Assembly (NCBI GenBank): GCA_007449985.2 | Contig: VIIQ02000066.1 | Coordinates: 248,001-312,000 of the forward strand | Direction: 5' to 3' | DNA length: 64,000 nucleotides | Source of the DNA: Desmodesmus armatus | Taxonomy: Eukaryota; Chlorophyta; Chlorophyceae; Sphaeropleales; Scenedesmaceae | Shown here: positions 22,072 to 34,872 of the stretch, one piece after another | Position numbering within the stretch: the stretch's first letter is position 1 | How the letters are laid out: the number at the start of each line of letters is the position of its first letter | Program-made: the position numbers and the translations under genes | The notes under the pieces: model-generated | What the model was told of the DNA's origin: nothing | The model's input: the letters and a program-made list of their open reading frames with translations, nothing else | Database searches by the model: none

Positions 22072-24159
22072 TCACAGGAACCCGCCTGGCATGCCGTACA
22101 TGACAGGCGCGCCATTCTGCTGACCCATTGCAGCCCCGTTCGGCATACTGGCCATCAGCCTGTGCTGTGCTGGGAGGTATCCTGCAGCCATGCCCTGAGC
22201 CTGCAGATGCTCCTGCTGACGCAACTGCAGCATGTGTGACTGCTGCTGCTGCTGTAGCATCTGCTCCTGTTGACGCTGCTGCAGCATGTGCGCCTGCTGC
22301 TGCTGGTCAAGGTATGTCAGCGACACAACAGCGCCGGCTGCAGCGCCGCCAAAACCGGTGGGAAAGTTGCTCGGCGGCTGACATGCTGCATACGCGCTGC
22401 TCATGGAAGCTGCAGGAGCTAGCTGTACTGCTGCTGTACCGCTGGCGAGCCAAGGGACCTGCAGGGTGCCACAGCTGCTTGCGCTCGCTGCTGCCGCTGC
22501 GGCTGCGGCGGCGGCGTCATGCGTCATGAGCATCCCTTGGGTACTGCTGGTGCCGGCGCTGCTGCTGTGCACTCCGACAAGGCCAGGAGGGCAGTGCACA
22601 GGGCATGCTGACACTGACACCTGCAGCCCTGCGCTGCTGCTGTTGCCGGCCCAGGGGCCAAAGCTGGCGCTACAAGCGCTGGCAGCAGGCGAAGCAGACT
22701 GTGGTGGCAGGTCAAGTGCTGCTATGACACTGGCAACAACATCCGGCATCACCACACCAGATGCGGCTTGCCATTGGCGGGTAGGGTCACCCATCAGTGG
22801 GCCTGCACTGGATGCCACCAGGTGCTGCTGCTGCTGCTGCTGCTGCTGGGGGTGTATGCCCGCTTGTGGCAGCACAGCAGGTGCCCCGGCGGTCAGCTGC
22901 TGCTGCTGCTGCTGCTGCTGCTGCAGAGCCATGGATGGCCAGACCCCACCGCTCTGGCAGTGGGCTGTGCTGACACCACCCTGCTGCATCAGCAGCTGCT
23001 GCTGCTGTGGTGCAACATGTGCTAGGCACTGCTGCTGCTGTTGCGAGACCTGCTGCAGGTGCTGCTGCGGCGGGTGCTGCTGCTGCAAGTAAACCCCGCC
23101 TGGGCCCTGCCCAGGTAGGTAGGCCCTACCGGCAGTTGTGTGAGCGCTGTTGAAGGACTGTATGCTGTGGTGTGGGCTGTAGCTGCATGTGCTGCTGCTA
23201 CTGCTGCTTGTGCTGGCGAGGGTGTTCATTGGCCGTGCTGACTGGCCGCAGATCGCCTGCTCCTTGGCTTGCTTGATAGAGGCTGGAACCTCTGTGGCAT
23301 CTGCCAGCACTTCCTTGAAGCAAAAGTTGAGGTTTGCGCGCGTGCCGTACAGGTAATATGCTGCCCTGTCATATGCCTGAGCTGCCATGGTCTCATCTTT
23401 GTAGCGCCCAATGTGCCTCTGTAGGTGGCAGCAGCACGAGCAACAGCAGAATGTGGGTGTGTCAGGTGACTCACGCCCCATGCAGGTCCCTAGGGTGCAT
23501 GCTGCACGAGTGCATGGCATACTTTGTTGCCAAGCCGCAGCTGACATGTCATGCTGAGGTCAAGGGGCCGTTCAAAACAGTATGGAGCACCATGTACAAA
23601 GCTGCAGCGTGGCTGAGGAACAACTGGCAACTGGACACCCCCACTCACCTGCTTGCCCCTGTTGGTGATGGTTGGTTGCAGCAAGTTGCAGCAGCAATAC
23701 AGGTGGACGTCAGGGCGTCACAGTTATTGGGAATTGCAAAGTGGACATGGAATCCGTCACAGCCATTGATTATGCATGCCGTGAAGCGGCGCCAGCGTAA
23801 TGGTGGACTGAATCACTGTCACAGGTCACCCAAACTCCCAGGTAGGAAGTAGGAGGCATGTCGCCCAATATGTGGTTTGTGCATTATTTACTATCATCTG
23901 AGGGGCGCTACTGGCATGTCTGGCTGCACTGTCATATGCACAATAAAACTCTGTCCCCAGACAAAGCAGCAGCATGCTGTCGGACCTGCCACAATGCACA
24001 CTTACTGAAAAAGATTCTCACACGCCAGCTGCTGTGCTTTACGTCGAAGTAGAGGCCCCGATAGCGGGAGGTTACTCTCGTGGTCGGTGTCTTCTCTGCT
24101 TGCTCCTGTGCTGAACCATTCTGACCATAGTCAAGGCTGTCCAACTGAAAGAAGCTCAT
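22072..24159 (-). CDS. AP2-domain transcription factor 2, two exons, about 506 aa
   Basis: Exons are 23986-24159 and 22072-23418 on the minus strand. The AP2 domain covers residues about 33-90: YRGLYFDVKHSSWRVRIFFS in exon 1, then RHIGRYKDETMAAQAYDRAA and YYLYGTRANLNF in exon 2. The intron interrupts the domain at the same place as in AP2-1. The C-terminal 400 residues are Gln-rich, with repeated QQQ blocks, HMLQ-type motifs and a poly-Ala run. The model uses a weak donor (CAG|GTCCGA) because it keeps phase 0. A stronger GTAAGT lies 20 nt upstream but would break the frame. A nuclear DNA-binding regulator is inferred, with unknown targets. Confidence 0.8.
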
Positions 24160-26281
24160 AGCTCCCAGACTTGGCGAACCTAATCAGTACGTCCTACATA
24201 GGAAAAGAAAGATCAGTAGTGGCTCAGTTGGCTTCTGTATCAATGCAAATATGACGTCTGAAGACAAAGCAAAGGGAACAGGGCAGGTTGTGGCTTTCGG
24301 GCCCTCTGTAATGACAAATGTTGACCCTTGTAAGGAACGGGTCAATACCGTTTCTTTACGCGGAGCCACGATTCAAGCGCCGCTGGTGCTGTTTGCTCGC
24401 CACGGTTACCAATAAAGCCGTATTGAATGTCCGGAGCCCCAACAGCCCTTGCTGTTGGAACTTGCCGTTTCAGTTGGGTCCCACTAGAGGTCCCACACCT
24501 CGGGTCCGGCATCAAGCGTGGACACACATCATTCAGAAGCTTTATAAAATATCTTTCAAATGCTCACTGTCAGTGTGTGCTTTGCGACGTGTGTGTGTGG
24601 TCATTGCACTGCTGCCAGTGCACTCACTCGGTTCCTTAATTCCTACTGTTCACACACCACCTTCGGGAGCCCACAATCTTTCTTACAAACCAGACATAAC
24701 ATAGCATGGTTTTGATCATCTCCACAGTACACCTTGGCGAAGTAACCGAAACGTTGGATTGCTGCCATTACACCTGTCTCTGCTCTGCCACAGTTGCCTC
24801 CACCAGTGGTATCATCAAAGCTTCTTCCACAGGCAACTACAGGCAACCTTCTGTGTCTGCCATCGCATGTGGCTATCACCATCTGCTCACACAACTTCAG
24901 CATAATTTCAAGCTTTGCGTGACGCACAAAAGCACATACGACCAGACATGCACCAGGCGTGCTCATCAGGCGCAAGGTATGGGCAGCAGCAGGAGAATGG
25001 CTTTCACGCTGCAGTTCATGAAGGTTTGGCCGTTCAACAAGGATGCTTTGCAGTCACGGGAAACTGTCAGTACTTGGCCCATCATGGGCCACGTCAGTCC
25101 AACATGCATGCATATGGTCGTACACACCGCAAATGTGACGTTCTGAACACACCTTGTGCTGCGCTTTACTGGAGCTGCTCTTGTCACACTTTGTGCTACT
25201 GCTCCCCTTGCACGAAACCTACAACAGGCACACAGCTGCGCAGCACTGTTGCCTGTGCCGCACAAGAGTCCATGCACATGACATGCTTTGCATCCTGAAC
25301 TTCACCAGACATTCCAACGGGCTGCCTGGCACAAACCGACATGCAGTGCTGTACAAACTCATGATTGTACAGCTGAAAGGCGAATGCGCACAAAAGGTTT
25401 CCACAACAGGCACACCATCTCAACACAAGTATGGCTTGAACAACCCGCCACCACCACCATCACCACCACCACCACACCCTTATTTTGGTTGCCGAAGGGG
25501 GGGGGGAGACACAGGCTGACCACACACAGCGCCATGTCATGTTGGTTGACCGATGAGGTGTATCTTGTGCATGCGACTGATGTGTCACCCACACAAGCTG
25601 GCCACACGCAGACGTACTGTGTACCCCGACCGCCCCGATAAAGCGGTGCCTCAACCGCAAGCAACGCCTGACATCCTTGCACCAAGAGGTGCCCAGCACC
25701 CCACCATTCAAGAGCACAGCATTCCATTTGATGTGCTCTGTTAGTAGCACAACACAAGGGGCTTCCCTTATCAAGACTGCCCGATCAAAAATTCAACAGA
25801 TATGACTACAGCCAACGCCGACCAATGCACCCAACTGTTGCCACTAGCCAAAGCAAGCCATCATGGCTTGGGATAATCCCCAAGCCATGCACCAAGACCA
25901 GACAGGCATGGCCAAGGCTGCTGCCAGCCGTGATGGCGTGAGCATGCAGCAAATTTCTTAGCTGACACCAGAAGACACACAAGTTGAGCCATGTAGTGAT
26001 CCACAATCAACCACTGACGAGCGTCGACGTCAGAGACGTCAAAGATTAGTTTCAAAGACTGCACCAGAGATGCTTCAATACCAACCACTCTGTTGGTGCA
26101 GCCACAGTGCCATAGTAAAGCTGTCTGTGATACAGGGCTGGTCGCTCATTCAAGATCACCCCTGTACATGCATCATCAGCCAAATTCCACTCTCAAACAT
26201 CCCCCACGCCTGACGTCTGCTACTAGAGGCTGACAGTTGCTGAGAGCGGCAGCTGCCTCTTCAGAAGCCCCTGTCACCCTT
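24160..26281. other. Spacer between AP2-2 and the BRCT-like gene
   Basis: This region contains the AP2-2 promoter and probably the 3' UTR of the minus-strand gene at 26282-28050. It is CA-rich on the plus strand, with a (CCA)n tract near 25450-25475 and a poly-G run near 25499-25507. No gene was recognised. Confidence 0.4.
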
Positions 26282-28050
26282 TCATGTGCTGGGGTCAGCG
26301 GCTTCAGCTGGTGCAGGTTGCGCGCGCCCTGGGTACTCGACAGTTTCAGCTGGTGCAGGCTGCGCGCGCCCTGGGTGCTCGACCACGATGCGCTTTCGAA
26401 TAAGTAACGGTCTCAGCAGTGCAACCAGCTGCTCCGGCTCCAGTCGCTCTATCAGTAGAAACGGTATGTTGGCATTCCTGGCTGCGGCAACGTGCTCGGC
26501 AAAGTTGACCCTCTTCCCGTTGTCCCTGCGCTCCTTTGCGATAATGCAGTGTGCCTTGCGCATGAGGTTGGTCAACCGCACAACATGACCCAAGCCTGCG
26601 GTCAAGCAGCAGCAGCAGCAGCGCGGCAGTGAAAGTCAAGGCCAGCACACGGGTTGGGTTGTTGGGCGTATCTCACTGGTGAGGCTGCGCCTCAGGCCCG
26701 CGGCAGTTGGGTTCGCCTGATTGCGCTCTGTGAAGCCAGCCAGTGGGAGTCCGCCCCTGCCCCCATTCCTGGTACCCCCCCCCCACCACCACCACCATCA
26801 AAAAGGCCAGCAGACACAGGCTGTTTGAGAACGTGGCTGGGTTGCATCCTGTACTGCCAGTGAAATCTGTTGGGCATAAGGTTGCTAGGGGTGCAAGCAT
26901 CGGCACCAACCATGCGCTGACTGGAGGCTGTGCTGTGCTGGAGAGCCCGTTGACAGGTGCAGGCTGCAAGTGGCTACCTGCTTCCAATTGTGTGCTATCA
27001 CATGGGGACCAAGCAGCTGCTGGCAATAAGCCATCGGCCCAGCAGCCAGCCACATGTCGAAAGCTCTCTACAGCAAGCCACCTGTCCAACAGCAGGCCGA
27101 TTGTCCAGGGGCCTGGGGGCGGGGCTCGTCAGCTGAAAGTGATGTGTCAGCTGCTTTGCAATGCTGAAAGTGACAGTCAGCTGCTTTGCAATGCTACTGT
27201 GGATGTGACCGCCCACCTGCTGCCTCTATCATAGCCTCCATCTCAGCATAGATGTAGCCACCGCCCTTGAAAGCAACGATGCGTCTGCGCGGCGGGTCCA
27301 TGACTTGCAGAACCTGTCGGCAGGAACGGGCAGCCCAAGGCAAGTGAGTTGTATCTGTAAGGTCAGGTAGGAAGAGGTGGTGGACGGAAACTCGCAACCA
27401 CCGCTACCATGCTACTGCCTCAGGACTGAGGATCCTTGATCGGTTGCTGGGGGACATCACATTATCAGATAACCACATAGGAGCATCCAAGTCAGAATCG
27501 GCAGCTTCCACTGCTTCCACTGCTGGTGCTGCGTTTGCCACACCTTGAGCAACTCTGAGGGATCCTCTGGGGCCACAGGAGGGTGCCTGTGGGTCTGCAT
27601 TCGCGCGCTTGTAGCTGCAGGATGCATGTAACTGGCTGATATTTGTAGGCGATTGCCAGGCTGGCCTCCAGGCGGGGCTGCAGGCAGCCTCCTATGTGCT
27701 GGGAGCCTTAAGGGGTTGGTGCTGGGTGCATGTGGGATCGGATACTGGGTTCTGCTTTCATCCGTGGCACTGGGTTGTGCAGGCTGCATGGTGGCAGGAG
27801 CAGTGTCTGGCTGTTGCTGCAGCTGCGGCCAGAGCATGGGGTCATCCAAGTGCTGTTGCTGTAAAGGTTGGATATGACGGTCTTGTGGGTCGTTCGTGAC
27901 AGGTGAAATACGTGGCTGCCCTGTGCGAGGAGGGGCTGTAGAGTATGCCTGACGCTGCTGCTGTTTGGAGCGCTGTTTGTTTTGATTTCCTTCCTGTTGG
28001 CATTTGAATGGCTGCAAAGGTGCACGATTAAGCTTATGGATGAAAACCAT
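26282..28050 (-). CDS. Three-exon gene, possible BRCT-like domain, 305 aa
   Basis: Exons are 27544-28050, 27217-27313 and 26282-26595, with matching phases (0 and 1). The first 169 residues are Gln/Pro-rich and probably disordered. Residues about 170-265 form one compact region containing RRRIVAFKGGGYIYAEME, then RLTNLMRKAHCIIAKE and AAARNANIPFLLIERLEPEQ. The order (strand plus Gly turn, helix, a T-x-x-x-x-K-A-H-x-I-I strand, then A-x-x-x-x-I-P and a closing helix) resembles a BRCT domain, a phosphopeptide-binding fold of DNA-repair and checkpoint proteins. This is a pattern judgement only. The C-terminus carries two 14-residue repeats (EHPGRAQPAPAETV and EYPGRAQPAPAEAA) encoded by a 42-nt DNA duplication at 26301-26384. 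The donor after exon 1 was chosen by phase. Confidence 0.5.
26301..26384 (-). repeat. 42-nt coding duplication
   Basis: Two tandem 42-nt units, offset 26301 versus 26343, encode the PGRAQPAPAE repeats at the C-terminus of the preceding gene. Confidence 0.85.
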
Positions 28051-28452
28051 AGTTTACGATCGACAGCTCAGGCAAAGCCGTTCAACGACACCCAGATCTG
28101 CTTCAAGAAGATCTGCTTCATGTAGTCAGCAGAACCTGCCGCAACTGCACACACGAGACAGAAGAATTCATATAGGTCCGACAAACTGGCCCTGTGGCAC
28201 CTGAATAGTACTGTCCTGGCTCAGCTGTAACTCTTGGAGGGTTTATGGGTTGACTGGGTTGACCCAGGTGACAGGCCAGGGCATTCAAGCATTGCATGTG
28301 CAGTACCTTAGCAATGTTGGTACTCCAAAGAACGTTATGGCCATGCATATGCAAAGTATGGCGGGCATGTCAACCTGGGCAGGATGACAGGGATCCCAAG
28401 AGGTCATGTCAGTAATGGCTGACAGCATACACTCGTCTGTGAAACCGTCCAT

Positions 28453-30663
28453 TTACAAACGCTGGTAACACCACTTCAACAGCAGGTCCAGCTCAGCTGC
28501 CATAACACCCTCACAGAACCTTCTCATCTCGCTCGCATCCCCTTTGCTGCCTGCTACCTGGTCACACAAAGCCACAAACTGCGTGGGCTGCCACAGGCTG
28601 CCGTGCTTTGCTATGTGGGCCTCACAGGCCGGCTTGCCAGCCGCAAGATTCTGTGCTGCCTGCATGAAGCAACAGTCCGACAGTACACAACAGGGCTTGT
28701 TGCCACCGGAACCAACAGGGGGGACTACAGCGGTGCAAGAGGATGGCGGATACGGAGGCAAAGTCAGGACCAGCAAGTTAGGTGCAGCATGCTTGCTGCA
28801 TTGACAAGCAGGGACAGCGTGTGAGGAGCAGGTAAAGAAGGACAGCTGAAGAGGAGCATGGCAAAGCCTGCCACGGCTTCAGCACAACACACGATGCGCA
28901 ACTATCTTGGCAAGCACGGCGCCCCTCAACGACACACTGTAGATAATGGCTTACTGCTGCATCCACACCCCTACGGCACTATCAGCATACATTATATGGC
29001 ATACATGCCTGCAATGCAGCCATGCCAGCAGCAGTGACCCCCTCCAGACCGCTCTAGGAACAAGGCACCATCACAGCACACATTACACCCATGGGACATG
29101 CCGTGTGACGGAGCAGTAGACAGAGCACCCACCTTCAGGAGATCTGAGGTGATGGGGTGCTCCCCAGCGGCTCTGTACCTGTAGCAACACAGCAGCACAA
29201 ACATCTGGGCTTTCGAGTACATGGGCTCGCCACATATGTACCGTACTCTGTGAGCCGGAAGACTGCCGCGACTGTCGCTGCATGGATCAAAAAGCAGTGG
29301 TCTTGCAGCAACACCGTGGTGGTGTGACACCAAAGCCACATATCTGCTCATGTCTCTCCCGCCCTGGCCATAAGTCCTCAGTCCCCTTGCCAAGCCAGTT
29401 AGTATCAGTGTGACACCTACAGCTACGTCCTCCGTCCCGCCCAACAACTTGCACTGTGAGTGAAGCCCCCGCCCTCCCCAGATGCTGAGAGGGGGTCATA
29501 GCTCCCAGCGGAAATGGGAGTTGCTGCCAACAGTATGACTCCAAGCTCATAGAATGAGGAAAGAGTGAGGCCATTAAGCAGTTGGCAACCGCACTTACCA
29601 GTAGTTTGCATTGCTGAAGCCAGAACCAAACTCCCCAATGCACTGCCCCTCTTGTCGATGGACTGCGCATGGCGGTTGCGGCAACACCAGCACACATTGT
29701 CAGTGGCAGCACAGGCCATAGAAGCACATGAGCATTCCCAAAGATGTCGATGCAGTGCAAGGCCATTTTGAAGTGCATCAGCAATGAATATCATCTAAAG
29801 CTGACTTTCGCTAGTGTAGCGCATACCATATGTTATCTCAAGCACCACAAGCCCAACACAGTATCACCAAGGTGAGTGGGCAGCTGCACACTTTGGCATG
29901 CAAGGCATGCACGGTGTTGCCACGACGACTTTGGAGCTTAGACCCATTGGTAAGGTAGCGTCTGGAGCGTCATGCCACACAAACAGCGTGCTTCAACTGA
30001 TGGTTCATGCAGTTCAGGGCCAAGCCACTTACTCAAGGCATGGACGTAGGCTGCTTCAGATGCTGCTGGGCTGTTGGCAACTGGCTGTCCTGCAGGCTCA
30101 ATGGCACACGTGACACGCAGCAGGAACACACAGCAATTGCTGCTGAGAGAGCTGTGCTTGCACTGCGGTGTCCTGACTGCCAGGGAGGAAACCGGCTGCC
30201 AGTCCTAGCATCAGACTGCCTGACTCCTGTGCTGCACCTCAGCCCCAGCCGCACCAGTTTGCTTGGACCGCCTGGCGACATGCTTGCTTTCCAACACCCA
30301 TTGCAACACGCCAGTGCGCATACAAACCCACGTGGGGCATGGCAGCACTGCGGGCGCTGCCTGCACGGATCACCCGCCCAGCTAATTGAGAAAAACGAAG
30401 GCGCTGGGCTGTCACACCGCTGCAGGGGCTGCCTAAGTGCGTCATTCACCTCCATATGGTGTCCAGCTGCCCCAGCACAGGGGAGTGACCAAGTTGTGTG
30501 CAACATCCAGGCCACCACAGGCGACGTACAGAAGGCCTGCAATGACTCTTGCCATGTGGGATGCTGCAACGTCACTGCTGCTACTTTTTGGCACTACATC
30601 TGCTGGCGACAGGCCGTGGATGCAGTCTGGCAGTGGAGTTGTGGGTTCTGAGTCGTACTGCAT
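28453..30663 (-). CDS. Unrecognised multi-exon gene, only partly resolved
   Basis: The last exon is fairly clear: 28453-28659, phase 0, reading AAQNLAAGKPACEAHIAKHG and ending AAELDLLLKWCYQRL. The preceding exon ends at 29133 with HPITSDLLK before GTGGGT and contains MYSKAQMFVLLCCYRYRAA, joining in phase. Upstream protein-like pieces on the same strand include LNGLTLSSFYELGVILLAAT near 29500-29590 and a possible first exon at 30450-30663. The latter starts MQYDSEPTTPLPDC and contains ASHMARVIAGLLYVACGGLD. Middle exon boundaries could not be fixed, so the extent and continuity are tentative. No family is recognised. The end lies 0.4 kb from the BRCT-like gene on the same strand. The possible start is 0.83 kb from RPC8, transcribed divergently. 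Confidence 0.3.
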
Positions 30664-31490
30664 GGCTTGGGACGATACGGTCATTGGTTGCTGCTGGAGG
30701 TGGTGCAGGACAGCCTGTAACAGGCACAAGGAGGGAAGAAGGCTGCTGCATCGGCCCGTGCATCGTGCTGTGCTGCTACAAGCTGCATGCTGGTTCAATA
30801 CACTGCTGTGATCCATCTCAGACTTCTGTCACCGGCTGAGTGTGCTGGCACAGTGACATGGCAACCACACCAAGGGTTTCATCACCCAACCAGCCGCTCT
30901 GCAGACACCCACCTGCACTTTTGGGGGGTACCTGCTGACTGCCTTTGCACTAGCAGGGCCTGCTGTAGCCATTGTGATCACAGCTGCCCGCAGCAGAACT
31001 TTGTGAACCAATACACTGTGGGGCCTGGTGCAGGCAACATTGGGCTGCATCGGCAGGACTGCCATCTGCTCGAAAATACCCAGAAGCACAGTTTCAACAC
31101 GCGGATGATACTGCGCTGGGTGATGATCAAGGCGAGGCAGAGCCGTGACACAAGTTTAGTCATGCCTGATCGTTTAGTCATGCCCGAAGACGGGCAGTTT
31201 GCAGCTTGAAAGGCAGTCAGGGAGACGCACAGGTGTGCACCTGTTTGAGGCAGTAGTCAAGGCGTCCTTAAGGGCTCTCTCAAGCTGCAGCTGCATCTTC
31301 ACTGCTACTGCTGCCTATTCGGTTCCTGCTGTTGTGTGACCACATGGCACAGATAGCATGCCCCTGAAATGAGAGAGCCAACTCTTTCTTCTGTAGCAGT
31401 CAGAACAGCAGCCCTAGAAGCAGAGCCTGCTGCTGTGCCGGCAGCAGCGGCAGCCGTGCAGCTAGACAGCCTGACAGTGCCGCTGCGCAA

Positions 31491-32961
31491 ATGTTCATTC
31501 TGACCACCATAGAGTCTGACATCAGGGTACACCCCAAGGATCTGAACAAGCCTCCATTAGTAGCAGTCACTGACGTTATAGAGCAGCAGTACCTAGACAA
31601 GGTGATACCGGACCTTGGGCTGCCTGTGACCATCTACGATGTGCAAAACATTGGTGAGTCTGCACTTCTGCTTCTCAACAATCATCGTTATATGAGCAGC
31701 AGTGATTGACGAGGCAGATGGCCCCTGCAGACAGCCAGCCAGCGACCTGACAAGACGCTGTCCATCTCGCATCGCCGGCAACTGCCTTGCACTGTAGCTG
31801 CAGCGCCGCAACAGGTTTGCTTCCCTGTCGCTGTTGCATCAGCCATGACACTTGGTACAGCTGCTGTACTGCATACAGAGCAGCCTGATGTACAGCAAGC
31901 AGTGCAGCCGGCGGCAGGACTATGGTTTGTAGCTGCCAGCCAAGGTTGCCTGCAAGTCAAGGCATTGCCACGGCTGTTGCGCTGCTGTCGCCCTCCCTGC
32001 AACCTTCCTGACCAACTCAGCACTGTTACTTTTTGAATCTGAATGCAGAGGGCGGCCATGTATACCCCAATGACGGTGCCGCCTATTTCAAGGCTCGCTT
32101 CAGGCTGGTAGTGTTCCGGCCGTTTGTTGGGGAGGTTTTGGTAGGCACTCTTACAGCCTGCACAAAGTGAGTGTAGGCTGCACAGCAGCTGCCATCACAT
32201 ACTAGTAATCAGTCCCGTGAAATGATGTCTTTCATGCCAGCAGCCGCAGTCATGGCTGCCAGTCATGCGTTGTCAGCATTTCCTTGCAGCAAAATCTCTT
32301 CCACAATTGCCGCGTGGGATGCATGTTCAGCACTGACAGGACGCGCCTACGTAGCTGTGCATGCTCTTTTGCCTGTGATTAAGCTCCCCTGCAGAAGCTG
32401 CATTCAAGGGTGGTGCCCGCACCGCCTTGTTCTTGTTCACGGACTGATCAACCGACTGTCTGAGTTCTGATCCACTGAGTATTGCCATGTAACACGCTGT
32501 GCCTCTGCAGGGAGGGTTGCAAGGTCAGCCTAGGGTTCTTCAATGACGTCGTCATTCCAGACTACCAGCTGCAGAATCCCTCCTTCTACAACGACAATGA
32601 GCGTGTCTGGTACTGGCATTACGGGGATGACAAGCTCCCTATGGACCCTGGTGCACAAATCCGCTTCCGCGTCCAAAGCATCCGGTTCAAACCCATGCCA
32701 ACAGCAGCAGAGCAAGCAGCAGCGGCAGCAGCAGCCGCGCCACCAGCAGGAGCAGCAGCGGGCGGAGCAGCAGCAGCAGCCGCAGCAGCTGCGGCGGCAG
32801 CAGCCGCCCCTATGGTGTACTCGCCCATGGAGGTAATGGGTGAAATTGATGGTGATGGGCTGGGCTTGACGGAATGGTGGCTGCCACCACAGGAGGAGGA
32901 GGCAGCAGGCGATGAAGCAGATGGTGATGGATTGGCACCTGCTGCTGCTGATGACGCGTGA
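31491..32961 (+). CDS. RPC8: DNA-directed RNA polymerase III subunit RPC8 (RPB7-like), 243 aa
   Basis: Exons are 31491-31653, 32049-32166 and 32511-32961, all in phase. This is the Pol III member of the RPB7/RpoE family, which pairs with the RPC9 subunit to form the stalk used in initiation. The N-terminal domain contains TTIESDIRVHPKDLNKP and YLDKVIPDLGLPVTIYDV. The S1-like domain includes KVSLGFFNDVVIPDYQL and VWYWHYGDD, close to the known RPC25/RPC8 phrases. The C-terminus ends GLGLTEWWLPPQ followed by an acidic tail. A lineage-specific insert of about 32 residues, nearly all Ala with some Gly and Pro, sits near residues 160-193 between the S1 core and the last strand. A TGTAA at 33063-33067, the usual green-algal polyadenylation signal, lies about 100 nt past the stop. 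Confidence 0.92.
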
Positions 32962-34872
32962 CGTTTTGCAGCCCGGCCGTGCCGTAGTTGCTTTTCAGGG
33001 TGCAGTAGCTCCAATGTGCCCAGGCCCGCTGCTACTTCGGCAAGCAGGTGTGCAGCGTCCATTGTAATCTAGGTAGCTGGGGAATGTTTTGCCAGCGCTG
33101 CTGACAGCCTTGAGCAGTAGACAGGTGGTTGGCTGAGATTACATCAGGACTGCACATGACACAGGTGATGTCCAGATGCAGAACGCAGCGGATCTTGCCC
33201 AGTTGTGTGCAGGGCCCGGACGGTGTCGCCTTGTGCCTTGGACATTGGACCATCAATGCACAAAGCGGTCAAATTCCCTGTGGTGGTTGTCGTCGCAAGT
33301 CTCTTGGAGCGGGTTATATCAGGGTTTTGACGCAGAGGGTGCATTGGACTGCTCCAGTGTGGTGTTATGAATTTGAGCCCATGTGGTTCTGTCCAGGTGG
33401 CTGTCACCGCCGGCTGGGGCCCAGCGTGTTGGGGCCCAGCGTGTTGTTGTGCCACTTGGCCTAAAGCTGCTGCTTGCTCTGTTTTTTGTTGGCAATCCCG
33501 GCCGTTGTACGGTTGGTTCATGCAAGGTGGCGCTGGGTTGTTGCTCGCCTAGCTGTTGTGTAAACTCCGCAGCATGCATAGGTCACCCCTGAGCTCGCTG
33601 GGTAAAGCCAGGAATGGTGGGAGGCTGCCTATCAGAAGCGGCATCCCTGTGTGCTCGAATGCGTGTTTTGGTTCCTGTTTGCAGAATGGGCGCCTGCAGC
33701 AGGTTCAACCCGATTGGCCAAGCAGTGTTGCACACAAAAGATATCCTCACAGCGGGTACATATGTAGTGCTGTGCACGGTGCGTGGTGGTCAGCAACCTA
33801 CACATGCACGAGAGCGATACTGACAGCACAGCAGCATACAGAGTGTGCCGGCACACTTGACATGCCATGCACGGTGCAGCAGGTGATCCCAAGCTTGAAA
33901 TGCTGCAGCAGCATGACTGCCAACGCGAAAAAATGCATCAGAGTACTTGCCGCACCTCCAGCTGGCGCCAGCTGGCCTGTCTGTGGAGGTGCATAGCAGC
34001 CGTGCACAGCCAGGCGTCAACCTGATCAGCGCCATTGACCTGATCAACACACTGGCAAGCCTTCAGGACAAGTGCAAGATGCATGTGAGTGACCCACACC
34101 CTCACCATGCTTTGGCCTGCTCAATTGCCAGCAACAAACAACATCAGACAAGCAATGCACGCTATCTTGGACAAGCAATGCCTGGCTGCACGTGCACAGC
34201 AGGTTGCCACATCTGCGGCACTGCCAGCACAACTAGAGCAACTCACTTTTACGGCTATCAAATCAACATGTAAGCAGCACCTTCTGCAGGTGCAGGCATG
34301 ATGCAGGGCGGCAGCAACAACTTGGCAACGCACTTGCAGGTGACCTATGCGGCATAGCTCCTGCAGTCATCACTCTCTCTAAGCAGGTCAGTAGAACACC
34401 ACATCCAATGTGTAGATGCCACAGGTGTGCATGCATGCAGTGCAGCGCCATTTGCACAACACTGGAGTCGGGATGCAACAGGGGCTGAGGCCATGCGTGG
34501 CATGTATTCGCCTCTACCTGCCATGCACTGCTGTCAGCGCCCATGAGAGCTCGCAAGCATGCACACAAGGTGTTACAGCAGAAGGTATAGCAAGTCACTT
34601 TGCTGCAAGAGCAGGGATGCAGGCACCATGCTGCGGCAGCAGCGCATAGGGTGCAGCTCCTAATCAACATACCTTCCCAACTTATTGTCAACTTGTCGTC
34701 CCACATATGTATACCAGCAACATGCACAGACCATACATACACACCACCCAACTGTTTGCATCACAATGCAGCATGCGATGCGGCTATGTCAAGAAGATGC
34801 GATTGTAACAAACCCTGGCCCCCCAAGCCCGGCATTAGCTGTACCAAAGCATAAAACATGCATGAATGAAAA
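32962..34872. other. Intergenic space between convergent genes
   Basis: This 1.9-kb stretch separates RPC8 and the beta-helix gene, whose 3' ends face each other. It contains the putative RPC8 polyadenylation signal near 33063. A TGTAA on the minus strand near 34574 may serve the beta-helix gene. No coding region was recognised. Confidence 0.45.

Noticed and set aside
22403..23092. Plus-strand Cys/Leu-rich frames opposite AP2-2
   Set aside because: Antisense reading of poly-Gln coding sequence.
30007..30651. 214-residue plus-strand frame opposite the unresolved minus-strand gene
   Set aside because: Composition suggests a shadow of minus-strand coding sequence. No family seen.
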